Source: Salegentibacter sp. (GTDB lineage Bacteria > Bacteroidota > Bacteroidia > Flavobacteriales > Flavobacteriaceae). Taken from it: a stretch of DNA of 64,000 nt. Numbering within the stretch: position 1 is the stretch's first letter; each line of letters starts with the position of its first letter. The DNA lies in NCBI GenBank assembly GCA_017795085.1, contig CP051246.1, positions 1,118,514 to 1,182,513 of the forward strand, read 5' to 3'. Below the pieces are notes generated by a model. The model made no database searches. It was given only the letters and a program-made list of their open reading frames with translations, and was not told the origin of the DNA. Below are positions 1 to 9,164 of the stretch, piece by piece. Position numbers and translations under genes: made by a program.

Positions 1-1
1 A

Positions 2-118
2 TTTAATCAGGGTGAATTTATATCCTACAGGCTTGAACCAAATGCAAGATTTGCCTTGTATGCCCTGGAAAAATTCTTTGTTGAAGTGGATATGATCCTA
101 AGAGTAATAAAATTGTAA
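2..118 (+). CDS. C-terminal end of an unidentified gene (partial)
   Basis: An open frame enters from the left edge and stops at TAA 116-118, giving 38 residues that include the stretch RLEPNARFALYALEKFFVEV. The composition is protein-like, but the piece is too short for a family call. It is followed by AT-rich DNA with no clear terminator. It could be the intact end of a gene lying outside the window or another fragment in a decayed border region. Confidence 0.35.
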   Translation, partial: FNQGEFISYRLEPNARFALYALEKFFVEVDMILRVIKL

Positions 119-333
119 ATAAAATAAGTTTTATTAGTGGTAAAAAGTTAGATAGATATTCGGTATACTTTTCAGTTGAAATAAACATTAAAATTTAAAT
201 CAAGGATTTTAGAATAGAATATTCTCAACTATTATTTAAATATAAATAACTAACAAACAGAAAATTACTATGCCTGTTTTTATCTATAATTATCCTGCAC
301 TCCCCGAAAATTATATTGGGAATTTTTTGATCA
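119..333. other. Short AT-rich intergenic stretch
   Basis: No gene, RNA structure or convincing promoter is visible here. It separates the partial gene at the left edge from the reverse-strand remnant that follows. Confidence 0.4.
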
Positions 334-527
334 TTATTCAGCAACTAATACTAATGGACTACTCTTGAATATCCCCTGTTTATAGTAATTATTATAGCTT
401 ATCTGTTCTTTTTTAAGAAGTCCCTTTTCAACTGCATCTAATAAAATAAGGCCTAATTTATTACGGAACTTTTCAATTTTACCTTATGTTCCTTTGCGAT
501 ACGCCTGTGTACCAGCGAGGTTTCATC
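334..527 (-). pseudogene. Frameshifted remnant of an unidentified small gene
   Basis: On the reverse strand, a coherent sequence beginning ADETSLVHRRIAKEHK runs just downstream of the 530-904 gene. It continues, after a one-base shift in the A/T run near 475-481, as IEKFRNKLGLILLDAVEKG and ends ...SSPLVLVAE at TAA 334-336. Neither frame alone gives a protein with a normal start and end, but joined they give about 64 plausible residues. This looks like a gene, or the C-terminal end of one, broken by a single indel. A sequencing error in the homopolymer is the alternative. The family is not recognised. Confidence 0.4.
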
Positions 528-529
528 TG

Positions 530-904
530 CTATTTAGCCGTTTTTCCTTCATTGGGTAGAAGTTTGGAAATATCTCTTTTGGTATGATTATGTATTGCCT
601 CACGTATAGCAACTTTTACTACGGTCTCATAATCGGTGCTTGTAATGTCAGCAGTATTCAGAATATCTTCCAAGGTTAATTTCCTTGGATCGTTATAACG
701 AGTGATCATTGTTTCGTAACTCATACCTAACGCAAATGGCATTCCAGTAGCATATTCACTGGAAACTTCTTTCATCGAGCGCACATCTCCCGTAGCAAAG
801 CGAGACTTAAGATTTCTCAGAGCCTCGCGCATAGTATGCGGGTTTACTCTTTTTTCAAACTTCGCTGAGTTTTTTTCTTCTGATTTATCTGTTTTCTTAG
901 CCAT
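530..904 (-). CDS. Hypothetical protein, 124 residues
   Basis: The frame opens MAKKTDKSEEKNSAKFEK, a lysine/glutamate-rich N-terminus likely to be disordered. About 100 residues of mixed helical character follow, including a segment SYETMITRYNDPRKLTLEDI. There are no cysteines, membrane segments or signal peptide, so it should be cytoplasmic. The family is not recognised. Its stop lies just before the frameshifted remnant at 334-527, and upstream (905-1110) is very AT-rich DNA that may hold its promoter. Coding quality looks real because charged and hydrophobic residues alternate sensibly over the whole length. Confidence 0.55.
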   Translation of the reverse strand: MAKKTDKSEEKNSAKFEKRVNPHTMREALRNLKSRFATGDVRSMKEVSSEYATGMPFALGMSYETMITRYNDPRKLTLEDILNTADITSTDYETVVKVAIREAIHNHTKRDISKLLPNEGKTAK

Positions 905-1114
905 AATAGTATTGACTTCTTAAAAATCAATCTAAGATGGCATTATGAAGTTGATAATCAATCAAATATCACATTATATCTAGTAAATATTAGAATTTAT
1001 GTGATATTTATTTTAATTATTAATATATTATTACTAATATTGTATGTGAAAATCATATTTATTTATAATATATAACAGATTATATCATAAATATATTCGA
1101 TTAAATAGGTGTTA

Positions 1115-1355
1115 ACAAAGAGTCTCGACCGCAAATTCCGACAATTTGTAATCAGAACGAGACGGTAGGTTAATGCCCGAGGTGATATTTTGTGTACATT
1201 CGTACCGCTATAGCACTAAGGGCTCTATCGTATTCCGTTTCTGATAGGCGTCGGAACCTTGCGGTACGGTTGATAGGGCCTGCTATAGTATTTGGTTCTA
1301 TATATACTAGAGAGACTCGTTTTCAATTCATCGATATGAAGACGAGTTTTTTATT
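1115..1355 (+). ncRNA. Candidate structured RNA with pseudoknot and intrinsic terminator
   Basis: After a very AT-rich leader, base composition changes abruptly near 1115 and the strand becomes dense in complementary segments. GTCTCG 1122-1127 pairs with CGAGAC 1158-1163 and encloses CAAATT 1132-1137 / AATTTG 1143-1148. CTATAGCA 1208-1215 pairs with TGCTATAG 1281-1288, stacked on 1221-1229 / 1272-1280 and enclosing TTCCG 1233-1237 / CGGAA 1252-1256. CGTACCGC 1201-1208 is complementary to GCGGTACG 1261-1268, which crosses the previous helix, so it is either a pseudoknot or an alternative pairing. An intrinsic terminator follows at 1315-1359. Together these suggest a roughly 240-nt RNA: a small RNA, a cis-regulator, or RNA left by a mobile element. 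It matches no family I recognise (not tmRNA, RNase P, 6S or SRP). Confidence 0.5.
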
Positions 1356-1359
1356 TTAT
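1315..1359 (+). terminator. Intrinsic terminator of the candidate RNA
   Basis: ACTCGTTTTCA (1315-1325) pairs over 11 bp (one G-T) with TGAAGACGAGT (1337-1347), followed at once by a T-rich tract TTTTTTATTTT. This is a textbook Rho-independent terminator on the + strand. Confidence 0.75.
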
Positions 1360-1372
1360 ATGGTCCTCATTT

Positions 1373-1427
1373 CCGCCATTCATGGCGGCAAGCCCCTCTT
1401 TAATGGCCCGTCGGCAGCCGAACGGCT
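1373..1427. repeat. Two perfect hairpins downstream of the terminator
   Basis: CCGCCAT 1373-1379 and ATGGCGG 1382-1388 form a 7-bp stem with a 2-nt gap. AGCCG 1416-1420 and CGGCT 1423-1427 form a second short stem. Neither has a T-run. They continue the structured character of the preceding RNA and might belong to a longer transcript. Confidence 0.4.
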
Positions 1428-1439
1428 ATTTCCAGTTAA

Positions 1440-1643
1440 ACCCAAGAAGCCTATCTAAGGTATTTCCTTCATAAGCTCCAACAAGGGAGGAGCACCGAAA
1501 TGACAACCTCTGAAGAACTATAGGAAATTTACAAAGTCCTTAAGATAGTTGCAAAAACTGGATGCACTGGCTTTTTCGGTCAGGCGTAGGACTTCAGTCC
1601 AGGTATAAAAAAGAAATTGTTTATGAAAAGAAATTTGAATTAG
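1440..1643 (+). pseudogene. Short frame interrupted by two amber codons
   Basis: From about 1440 a frame reads TQEAYLRYFLHKLQQGRSTE then ATG 1500 MTTSEEL, TAG 1521-1523, EIYKVLKIVAKTGCTGFFGQ A, TAG 1587-1589, DFSPGIKKKLF..., and stops at TAG 1641-1643. A GGAGGAG sequence lies just upstream of the ATG. The segments between the stops look protein-like and share one frame, so a decayed small gene is the simplest reading. Chance openness over about 65 codons cannot be excluded. No family is recognised. Confidence 0.3.
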
Positions 1644-1744
1644 TCTATAAGCAAAATCTCTTTCCCTTACTAAAGATTGGCGTCTAAGTGGGGAAGGCCT
1701 GGGCTTAATAAAACAATTGTTTCATTAAAATCACACGCAAAATT

Positions 1745-4700
1745 ATGAAAAATAATTACCAAAGCCCCACGTATATCGTGGCGGCTATAGTAATTGATCT
1801 GTTCCTGCTTTTCTCCATACAAGGAATAACAGCGGCCACGCCCAAACCCCTTCCTTATTTTCAGGATATCACCATAACAGGAACTATAACCGATAAAGAC
1901 GGTTTACCTGTTCCGGGAGCTACCGTTTCTATTAAAGATAGTAACAAGGGTACCCTTACCAATATGGAGGGGGACTACGAGCTAACCGCACCTGCAAATG
2001 CCGTTTTAATAGTTTCTTACCTCGGCTTTAAGAGTAGGGAAGTGGCTGTAAACAGCAGGGAGGAAATCAATATTGAGTTAGAAAAGGATGTTACCGCCTT
2101 GGGAGCCGTAGAAATTAATGCCGGGTATTACAAGGTCAAAGAGCGAGAACAAACGGGAAATATAAGCAGAGTAACCTCAGAGGGTATTGAGCTCCAGTCA
2201 ATTGTAAATCCTTTACAAGCCTTACAAGGAAGAATGGCTGGAGTAGAAATTGTGCAGCCGGGCGGAGTGCCAGGCATAGCACCTAGGATACAAATAAGAG
2301 GGCAAAATAGTTTACGTACTGGAAGTAACCTTCCTCTTTATATCATAGATGGAGTACCGGTCAATTCGAGTGCAATTACTGGTATAAGTAGTATGAACAG
2401 TTTAGGTATAGACCCGTTAAATACAATAAATCTATCTAATATAGAGAGTATAGAGGTCTTAAAAGATGCGGATGCCACGGCCATTTATGGTTCTCGTGGT
2501 GCCAATGGGGTCATTCTTATTACTACCAAAAAGGGAAAAGGCCTTGAACAGAAAACTGAAATTGAAGTACGTTTATATTCAGGTATAGGAGAAGTCTCTA
2601 ATAAAATGAAACTCCTAAATACTGAGCAATATTTAAATATACGGAAAACCGCCTTTGAAAATGATGGTGTTGAGCCAACAATGGATAATGCTGAAGATTT
2701 AACAATATGGGATCAAAATCGATATACGGATTGGCAAGAAGAATTTTTTGGAGGAACTACTTTGATTACCGATTTAAATGTTGCAGTTTCTGGAGGTAAC
2801 GCTACTACTTCTTTCCGTTTAGGAGGCTCTTATCATAAACAGGGGACAGTGTTTCCTGGAGACTTTAGCTACAATAAGGGAACCGTTGGACTTAACTTAA
2901 ATCATACGTCAGAAAACAACAAATTAGGAGTTAATCTTTCGGTAAATTATGGAGTAGATAATAATAACTTATTTAATGGGGGGAGTAACTTTGTAATGGA
3001 CGCATTATTTTTACCACCTAATGCTCCTTCAATATATAATGAAGATGGTAGTCTCAATTGGGAAAACAATTCCTGGGATAATCCTTTCGCCTTTCTGTAC
3101 AATAGTAGTACCTCAAAAGTAAATAATTTGGTGGTCAACCTTGGCTTGTCTTACCAATTGACAAAAGGTTTAACCCTTAAAACAAATATGGGGTATACTA
3201 ATCTTGACAGTGAACAAAAAACAATAACCTCAAAAGAATCTTACCGTCCTGACGATCGGGAAGATACTCCATTGGATTCAAGACATTCAAATACAAAAAG
3301 ACGATCGTGGATTATAGAACCACAAATTACTTATAGCAAGAATTTTGGCAATAGTAATTTAGACGCTCTTATAGGAGTTACTTTTCAGCAGAATGACGAT
3401 AATAGATTATTTCTACTTGGTAGTGGATATGCATCTGAGTCCTTAATTGGTAATTTAGGTGCTGCCGAAGAAGTTACCGTTCTCTCTAATACTGATACTA
3501 AATATAAATATAATGCCATATTTGGTCGTTTAGGTTATAACTGGAAGAGAAAATATTTTATTAACCTGACAGCGCGAAGAGATGGTTCATCACGGTTTGG
3601 TATCAATAAACGTTTTGCAAATTTTGGAGCTATAGGCGGTGCCTGGATATTTTCTGAAGCTTCTTTTTTTAAGGATAAAGTGTCTTTCCTGAGTTTCGGA
3701 AAGCTAAGGGGAAGTTATGGAACTACAGGAAGTGACCAGATAGGGGATTACCAGTATTTGGACGCCTATGAACCAACTCCGGGTCCGGGAGGGTTATACC
3801 CTACACAACTTACTAATCCCGATTATTCTTGGGAAGAAAATAAAAAGTTGGAAGCGGCTGTTGAACTTGGTTTTTTAAAAGATAGAATTAACCTTAATGT
3901 TAGCTGGTATCGTAACCGATCTTCTAATCAATTGGTAGGCTATCCACTTCCTGCAACGACAGGATTTGCAACTATTCAGGCTAATTTGCCGGCTATGGTA
4001 CAGAATACGGGATGGGAATTGGAATTATCTACATTAAACATTCAGTCTCAAACTTTTCGATGGCAAACTTTTCTCAATTTTACCCTTCCAAAAAACAAAC
4101 TTGTTAGCTTTCCTAATATAGAGCAAACCTCTTATGAAAATATGTATAAGGTAGGACATCCTTTGGACATTGATTTAAGATATGAGTATAATGGTATTGA
4201 TCCGGACACGGGTTTATATAACGTGGTTGATGTTAATGAGGATGGAAGATATGATTATGAAGATCGTGTTGTTATCAAGGATCGTGGAAGAAAATATTAT
4301 GGAGGGGTAAACAATACTATTACCTATAAAAATCTTGCAATTCAGTTCTTATGGGAGTTTGTGAAGGAAGAGGCTGGGAAGCCTTATTTTTCAAATCCCG
4401 GTACTAAGAGCAATCAACCTTATGAAGTGTTTGAAGCATTTCGGAATAATACAGATGATAAACGAATTCAGAATATTTCCCAATCTATTGAAGCATCAAG
4501 AGCATATTCCAGAGCCAGAACTACTGATTATTTCCTAAGTGATGCTTCATTTTTACGTTTAAAAACGCTCTCCGTTAACCATAACCTACCGAAAGAATTA
4601 ATCCAAAAATTAGGATTAAAAACGTGTAGTATCTTTTTGAATGCTCAAAATCTTTTAACAATAACCAATTTTATAGGATTAGATCCTCAATATACAGGCG

Positions 4701-4756
4701 GTACTGTAATTCCTCCTTTACGGACCATAACCTGTGGTTTACAGATTAATCTTTAA
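1745..4756 (+). CDS. SusC/RagA-family TonB-dependent outer-membrane transporter
   Basis: 1003 residues, normal for SusC proteins. A hydrophobic signal segment (about 10-32) is followed by a carboxypeptidase-like regulatory domain (about 42-115, with GTITDKDGLPVPGATVSIKD), a plug domain (about 125-245, with IRGQNSLRTGSNLPLYIIDG and DADATAIYGSRGANGVILI) and a large beta-barrel. The protein should form the barrel through which a substrate bound by the SusD partner enters the periplasm, driven by TonB. The next gene starts 11 bp downstream, so the two are one operon, continued by an M16 peptidase. That peptidase, and the absence of any glycoside hydrolase, suggests peptide rather than glycan uptake (inference). 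No sigma/anti-sigma pair lies beside it. Confidence 0.95.
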   Translation: MKNNYQSPTYIVAAIVIDLFLLFSIQGITAATPKPLPYFQDITITGTITDKDGLPVPGATVSIKDSNKGTLTNMEGDYELTAPANAVLIVSYLGFKSREVAVNSREEINIELEKDVTALGAVEINAGYYKVKEREQTGNISRVTSEGIELQSIVNPLQALQGRMAGVEIVQPGGVPGIAPRIQIRGQNSLRTGSNLPLYIIDGVPVNSSAITGISSMNSLGIDPLNTINLSNIESIEVLKDADATAIYGSRGANGVILITTKKGKGLEQKTEIEVRLYSGIGEVSNKMKLLNTEQYLNIRKTAFENDGVEPTMDNAEDLTIWDQNRYTDWQEEFFGGTTLITDLNVAVSGGNATTSFRLGGSYHKQGTVFPGDFSYNKGTVGLNLNHTSENNKLGVNLSVNYGVDNNNLFNGGSNFVMDALFLPPNAPSIYNEDGSLNWENNSWDNPFAFLYNSSTSKVNNLVVNLGLSYQLTKGLTLKTNMGYTNLDSEQKTITSKESYRPDDREDTPLDSRHSNTKRRSWIIEPQITYSKNFGNSNLDALIGVTFQQNDDNRLFLLGSGYASESLIGNLGAAEEVTVLSNTDTKYKYNAIFGRLGYNWKRKYFINLTARRDGSSRFGINKRFANFGAIGGAWIFSEASFFKDKVSFLSFGKLRGSYGTTGSDQIGDYQYLDAYEPTPGPGGLYPTQLTNPDYSWEENKKLEAAVELGFLKDRINLNVSWYRNRSSNQLVGYPLPATTGFATIQANLPAMVQNTGWELELSTLNIQSQTFRWQTFLNFTLPKNKLVSFPNIEQTSYENMYKVGHPLDIDLRYEYNGIDPDTGLYNVVDVNEDGRYDYEDRVVIKDRGRKYYGGVNNTITYKNLAIQFLWEFVKEEAGKPYFSNPGTKSNQPYEVFEAFRNNTDDKRIQNISQSIEASRAYSRARTTDYFLSDASFLRLKTLSVNHNLPKELIQKLGLKTCSIFLNAQNLLTITNFIGLDPQYTGGTVIPPLRTITCGLQINL

Positions 4757-4767
4757 AATAAAAAAGC

Positions 4768-6165
4768 ATGAAATTAATTGTAAAAATCAAATTTTTAATA
4801 ATGATACTCTACATACTACTAGTGGTATCATGTGAAGATTTTGTCGATGTGGAAGTTCCAAATCATAAAATTGTAAGCGAAGCAGTCTTTGAAAGTGATG
4901 AAACAGCGATAAACGCTATGACAGGGATTTATAATGAGTTGTTTAATGCTTCGTTTTCCGGTGGCTGGCAAAATAGTGTTACGGTTTTGGCAGGCTTGTC
5001 TGCTGATGTATTACAGCCAATAAATCCTGATGACTCGGCATTTGGTGAATTTTATCAAAATGAAATAATGCCTGCCAGTTCTCCAAACCTCAATATATGG
5101 TCCAGTGCATATAATATTATCTATATGACCAATGCTGTATTGGAAGGTATAGAACAATCCGATAATATTACAGAAGAAGTCGGAATTCGTTTGGAAGGGG
5201 AAGCCCGGTTTGTTCGAGCCTTTACTTACTTCCATTTGGTAAATATATACGGGGATGTTCCTTTGGTATTAGCTACAGACTATCGGAAAAATTCATTGGT
5301 TTCACAGGATACGGTAGAAGAAATAAATGTACAAGTTTTTGCTGATTTAGAAAAAGCTATGGACCTTTTAGGTATAGAATACTTGGAAGGAGAGCGTACT
5401 CATGTTAACCGACTTGTTGTAATGGCATTTTTAGCAAGGGTACACTTATATCAGCAAAATTGGGAACAGGCAGAAAGTCTAAGTAATCAAGTCATTTCCC
5501 ATACAGATACTTACGAAATTCTGAAAGATTTGAAGCAAGTTTTTCTAGCCAATAGTAGGGAAGCTATTTGGCAAATATCACCTATTGGAAGAGGGAATAT
5601 ATTGACAACTACTAATGAAGCCCCTGTGTTTATTGGAACTTCATATTCGTATATAAAGATAACAGAAGGATTTATGCAATCTATTCACCCGGAGGATAAG
5701 CGGCTCACAGACTGGATAGGTCATTTTACCAATGAAACACGAAATTTTCACTTTCCATATAAATACAAGGATAGATCTAGCCTAAATAATATTACTGAAT
5801 ATTCTATGGTACTTCGATTAGCAGAGCAATATTTAATACGGGCAGAAGCAAGAACCATGCAAGGAAATCTCACTGGTGCCATAGCAGATGTGGATGAAAT
5901 AAGAGATCGGGCCGGGGTCGACCTGATTACAGATACCAGTCCGGGAATCGATAAAGAAACCTTATTGAACCTAATCATGAAAGAAAGAAAATTAGAACTG
6001 TTTTCGGAGTGGGGGCACCGCTGGCTAGACTTAAAACGTACTGGGAAAGCTACTGAAATTTTAGGAATAAAAACATCGCTTTGGGAAGACACGGATGTTC
6101 TTTATCCAATACCCGAAGAAGAACGTGCAAAGAACCCTAATCTGGGACAAAACCACGGGTATTGA
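4768..6165 (+). CDS. SusD/RagB-family surface lipoprotein
   Basis: 465 residues with a signal peptide ending in the lipobox VVSC (Cys22), so an outer-membrane lipoprotein. The N-terminal half carries the helical TPR-like SusD fold (AINAMTGIYNELFNASF, GEARFVRAFTYFHLVNIYGD) and the C-terminus has the family signature EERKLELFSEWGHRWLDLKR-like stretch near residue 415. It caps the SusC barrel encoded 11 bp upstream and captures the ligand. The peptidase gene follows after 43 bp, in keeping with a three-gene operon. The ligand cannot be read from sequence. Confidence 0.93.
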   Translation: MKLIVKIKFLIMILYILLVVSCEDFVDVEVPNHKIVSEAVFESDETAINAMTGIYNELFNASFSGGWQNSVTVLAGLSADVLQPINPDDSAFGEFYQNEIMPASSPNLNIWSSAYNIIYMTNAVLEGIEQSDNITEEVGIRLEGEARFVRAFTYFHLVNIYGDVPLVLATDYRKNSLVSQDTVEEINVQVFADLEKAMDLLGIEYLEGERTHVNRLVVMAFLARVHLYQQNWEQAESLSNQVISHTDTYEILKDLKQVFLANSREAIWQISPIGRGNILTTTNEAPVFIGTSYSYIKITEGFMQSIHPEDKRLTDWIGHFTNETRNFHFPYKYKDRSSLNNITEYSMVLRLAEQYLIRAEARTMQGNLTGAIADVDEIRDRAGVDLITDTSPGIDKETLLNLIMKERKLELFSEWGHRWLDLKRTGKATEILGIKTSLWEDTDVLYPIPEEERAKNPNLGQNHGY

Positions 6166-6208
6166 AACCTTGTTCTCCAAATATGCACAGATCAAATAAC
6201 ATTTTATA

Positions 6209-9079
6209 ATGATGAGAAATTCGTTTTTGGTAATGTTTCTTTTGCTACAAAGCATAATGCCTGTTAATGGCCAGAGGAATGCCCCATATCTTACTGTTGA
6301 TACTTTACCTTTAGATCCCGAAGTTAGATATGGTAAGTTGGCCAATGGATTCACCTATTATATTCGGCGTAATAATATACCTGAAGGAGAGATTGAACTT
6401 CATATGGTCGTTAAAGCGGGATACTATCAGGAAGATAAAGACCAGAAAGAGTATGCACACTTATTGGAACATGTCGGAGCCAAAGCAACCAAGCACTTTC
6501 CTGATATACATTCCTACTTCCGTAGCTCAGGAAAATATAGTCATGCCAATACAGGTCAAAATTATACGGCCTATTATGTGAAAATACCATCCGGTGATAA
6601 AAAAGTATTACAGGAGGGGGTACTATCTGTCCGAGATCGGGCTAAGGACATTCTGATGGAACAATCTGTAATTGATGTGCAGCGAGGGGCAGTATTGGGA
6701 GAAATGAGAACAAGTGATCCATATAAAGATTGGTTGTCAAGAACAATTAAGAAACGTGTAGAGAAGAATACAGGATTTAGCTCATATACTCATGAAAAAT
6801 ATAAGAAAAGTATAGAGAATTTCAATCGTGAAGCATTTATACGCTTCTACAAGGATTGGTACCGTCCAGACCTACAAGCGGCCATTGTTGTTGGGGATAT
6901 CAACGTGGATAGTATGGAGATGCATATAAAACAGATATTCTCAGACCTAAAAAAACCTGTCCGTCCCAAAAACGCTCAAGCCAGAGTAGATGCCCAAACA
7001 ATAAACCTGAAAGGTGGGAACCAGTACTTTTCTGTTAAAGATACCAAGAGAGAGGATTTTAGAGTCTATATTATTTCCAAAAGACCTAATTATAAATATA
7101 GTCCAAGGAATAAATCAGATTATAGGAAGATGTTATTACAACAACTTTATAGGGAAATCATGACCCCAAGAGGGGAGTACATGATAGGGCAACGAAACTC
7201 CCCTATATCGAACTTTTCTGCTAAATACCGGGCGAATCAGATGGCAGGTGGCCAACTATGGGTCAATGAGGTCATTGTAAACTTTGACATGAATGATCCA
7301 AAACATATAAAAAAACGCTTTATTGATGCTTTAGTGACGAGAAAAAGGATGCACACAGGCTTTACAAAAAAAGAACTGACCGAAGCAAAAACAAAAGTAT
7401 TGAAAAGTTTTTCCGCAGATCGATATGAAAGTACTTCTGCTCTAGCTATTCGATACAAATATCATTTTACAAAAGGTCAAGCCGCTCCCAGTCCTAAGGA
7501 TGAAAAAAAGTTGATAATTCAACTTCTTGATGGGATTGACCTGAAAGTAATTCAGAAATTTGCACTTGATTTTGTTGACCTTGGTAAGAATACCGACTTT
7601 CTGTTCTTTAAAGGAAAGAACGTTACAATCCCTAGTTATGATTTAATCGAAAAATGGGTCTCCGACGTGAATGAGATGGAAGTGAGGCCTTATACGGCGG
7701 ATATGCAATCCATTACTTCTGCATCTCTAAAAAATATTACTGATATTCCCTTGAAAGAAAAAAATGTTATCAAGCATACATCAGAGAGTCTAATTGATGT
7801 TACTACTATCGAACTCAGGAATAATGTCAAAGTAATCCTAAAACCGACAGCACCAGGAGGTGAATTATTTACTAATAAAGTCTCACTATACGCCTACCGC
7901 CCTTTCTCCATGCCTTTTGAAAACCGGAACGATTTTCTAGCTGCAACTGTATCTGGCAAAGTGGTTAAACACGTAGGAGCAGGACCATTTAACACCTTTG
8001 AATTGGATCAATTTATGCGAGATAGGGGCATACAATTGAACTTTAATCAGACAAAAAGTGAACAAATAATTAATGCGCATTGCCAAGCCGATCATATCGA
8101 AGATTTTTTGAATCTTCTTTACTTATACATAGATAAGCCAAAAATTACTCCTGAAACTTTTAGAGATTGGAAAAACCATTACAAAAAGCAACTTAAATAT
8201 GGAAGAAGAACTTCTTCAGCTTTCTTTCGGGATAGTATTGAAGCATTGAGATTCCCTGATATTCCACGTATGGATCTTGAGGATGTAAACCAACTGAAGA
8301 AGGAAAAGGTGCATGATGTATTTAACCAGTTATTTTCTAATTTTAATGGATATACCTTTATCCTAACCGGTGATTTTGATAAAGACCAACTTACACCGAT
8401 ATTGGTAAAGTATTTGTCCGCATTTCCTAAGGGAGAACTTCAGTCATCAGATACTACAAATATTCCAATATTTCCACTTAAAAAGATGAATGAAACTATT
8501 TATTTAGATAACCTTAATCAAGCTTTAGTGCGTTTATCTTTCCCTTTGAAAGCTCCAACAGACATAAAAACCAAAATTATTCTTCGTTTATTAGCCAAGG
8601 CTTTACATACTAGAATTAGAGATCGTTTACGTGAAGGTTGTTATGCCCCAGGTGCGAATGGCCATTTTGTGGATACCCAAAAAGGTTTGTATGAGTTTAT
8701 TATTTCATTTGATAGTGAATTGAGTAATTTGGAGAATATGATTCGGTACGCAAAAGAAGAATTTCAGTCGTTGCGAGAAAATGGAATGGATAAGCAATGG
8801 TTTGAAAAGACAGTAGTTACGGAAGAAGAAACCTTTGGAAAACGTATTGAATACTTTAATTATGCGTCTAATAATTTTTGGCCAGGTTACCTGAAAGAAA
8901 AGTTGAATAATAATGAAGAACTCATTTTGGAAGTCTTACAGTACAAAACACTCCTGGAACATTTTGTTAGCCTAGAAGATGTAAATGCTGTGGCCAAGAA
9001 ATATTTAAGTGAGGAGTTTTATCAAAGGTTTATTTGCCTTCCCAAAGGACAGGAAGAGTTAACTCGGGGATTGCCATAA
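6209..9079 (+). CDS. M16-family zinc metallopeptidase, exported
   Basis: 956 residues with an N-terminal signal peptide (cleavage likely after about residue 21, NGQ). The inverted zinc motif HLLEH (His84, Glu87, His88) is intact and the third ligand lies in VLGEMR (Glu165). The length fits a full double-unit M16 clamshell with an active N-terminal half and an inactive C-terminal half. The family cuts small unstructured peptides inside a closed chamber. Encoded directly after susC/susD, it probably trims imported peptides in the periplasm or prepares them at the surface. A palindromic terminator follows at 9108-9141. The substrate is unknown; the convergent DUF6520 peptide is one candidate (inference). 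Confidence 0.92.
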   Translation: MMRNSFLVMFLLLQSIMPVNGQRNAPYLTVDTLPLDPEVRYGKLANGFTYYIRRNNIPEGEIELHMVVKAGYYQEDKDQKEYAHLLEHVGAKATKHFPDIHSYFRSSGKYSHANTGQNYTAYYVKIPSGDKKVLQEGVLSVRDRAKDILMEQSVIDVQRGAVLGEMRTSDPYKDWLSRTIKKRVEKNTGFSSYTHEKYKKSIENFNREAFIRFYKDWYRPDLQAAIVVGDINVDSMEMHIKQIFSDLKKPVRPKNAQARVDAQTINLKGGNQYFSVKDTKREDFRVYIISKRPNYKYSPRNKSDYRKMLLQQLYREIMTPRGEYMIGQRNSPISNFSAKYRANQMAGGQLWVNEVIVNFDMNDPKHIKKRFIDALVTRKRMHTGFTKKELTEAKTKVLKSFSADRYESTSALAIRYKYHFTKGQAAPSPKDEKKLIIQLLDGIDLKVIQKFALDFVDLGKNTDFLFFKGKNVTIPSYDLIEKWVSDVNEMEVRPYTADMQSITSASLKNITDIPLKEKNVIKHTSESLIDVTTIELRNNVKVILKPTAPGGELFTNKVSLYAYRPFSMPFENRNDFLAATVSGKVVKHVGAGPFNTFELDQFMRDRGIQLNFNQTKSEQIINAHCQADHIEDFLNLLYLYIDKPKITPETFRDWKNHYKKQLKYGRRTSSAFFRDSIEALRFPDIPRMDLEDVNQLKKEKVHDVFNQLFSNFNGYTFILTGDFDKDQLTPILVKYLSAFPKGELQSSDTTNIPIFPLKKMNETIYLDNLNQALVRLSFPLKAPTDIKTKIILRLLAKALHTRIRDRLREGCYAPGANGHFVDTQKGLYEFIISFDSELSNLENMIRYAKEEFQSLRENGMDKQWFEKTVVTEEETFGKRIEYFNYASNNFWPGYLKEKLNNNEELILEVLQYKTLLEHFVSLEDVNAVAKKYLSEEFYQRFICLPKGQEELTRGLP

Positions 9080-9107
9080 ATACGGAGTTACAGAGAACTT
9101 AAAGAGA

Positions 9108-9141
9108 TAAACACCAAGGCTAATAAATACCTTGGTGTTTA
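9108..9141. terminator. Bidirectional terminator-like hairpin between convergent genes
   Basis: A perfect 12-bp inverted repeat, TAAACACCAAGG (9108-9119) and CCTTGGTGTTTA (9130-9141), lies between the + strand peptidase gene and the - strand DUF6520 gene. The A/T-rich flanks make it usable in both directions. Confidence 0.7.
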
Positions 9142-9164
9142 CTTTAAAATTAAAAAAATCATTA

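Noticed and set aside
1192-1458. 88-residue frame on the + strand
   Set aside because: It runs through the structured RNA, its terminator and the following hairpins. Its residues (Arg-rich and irregular) look accidental.
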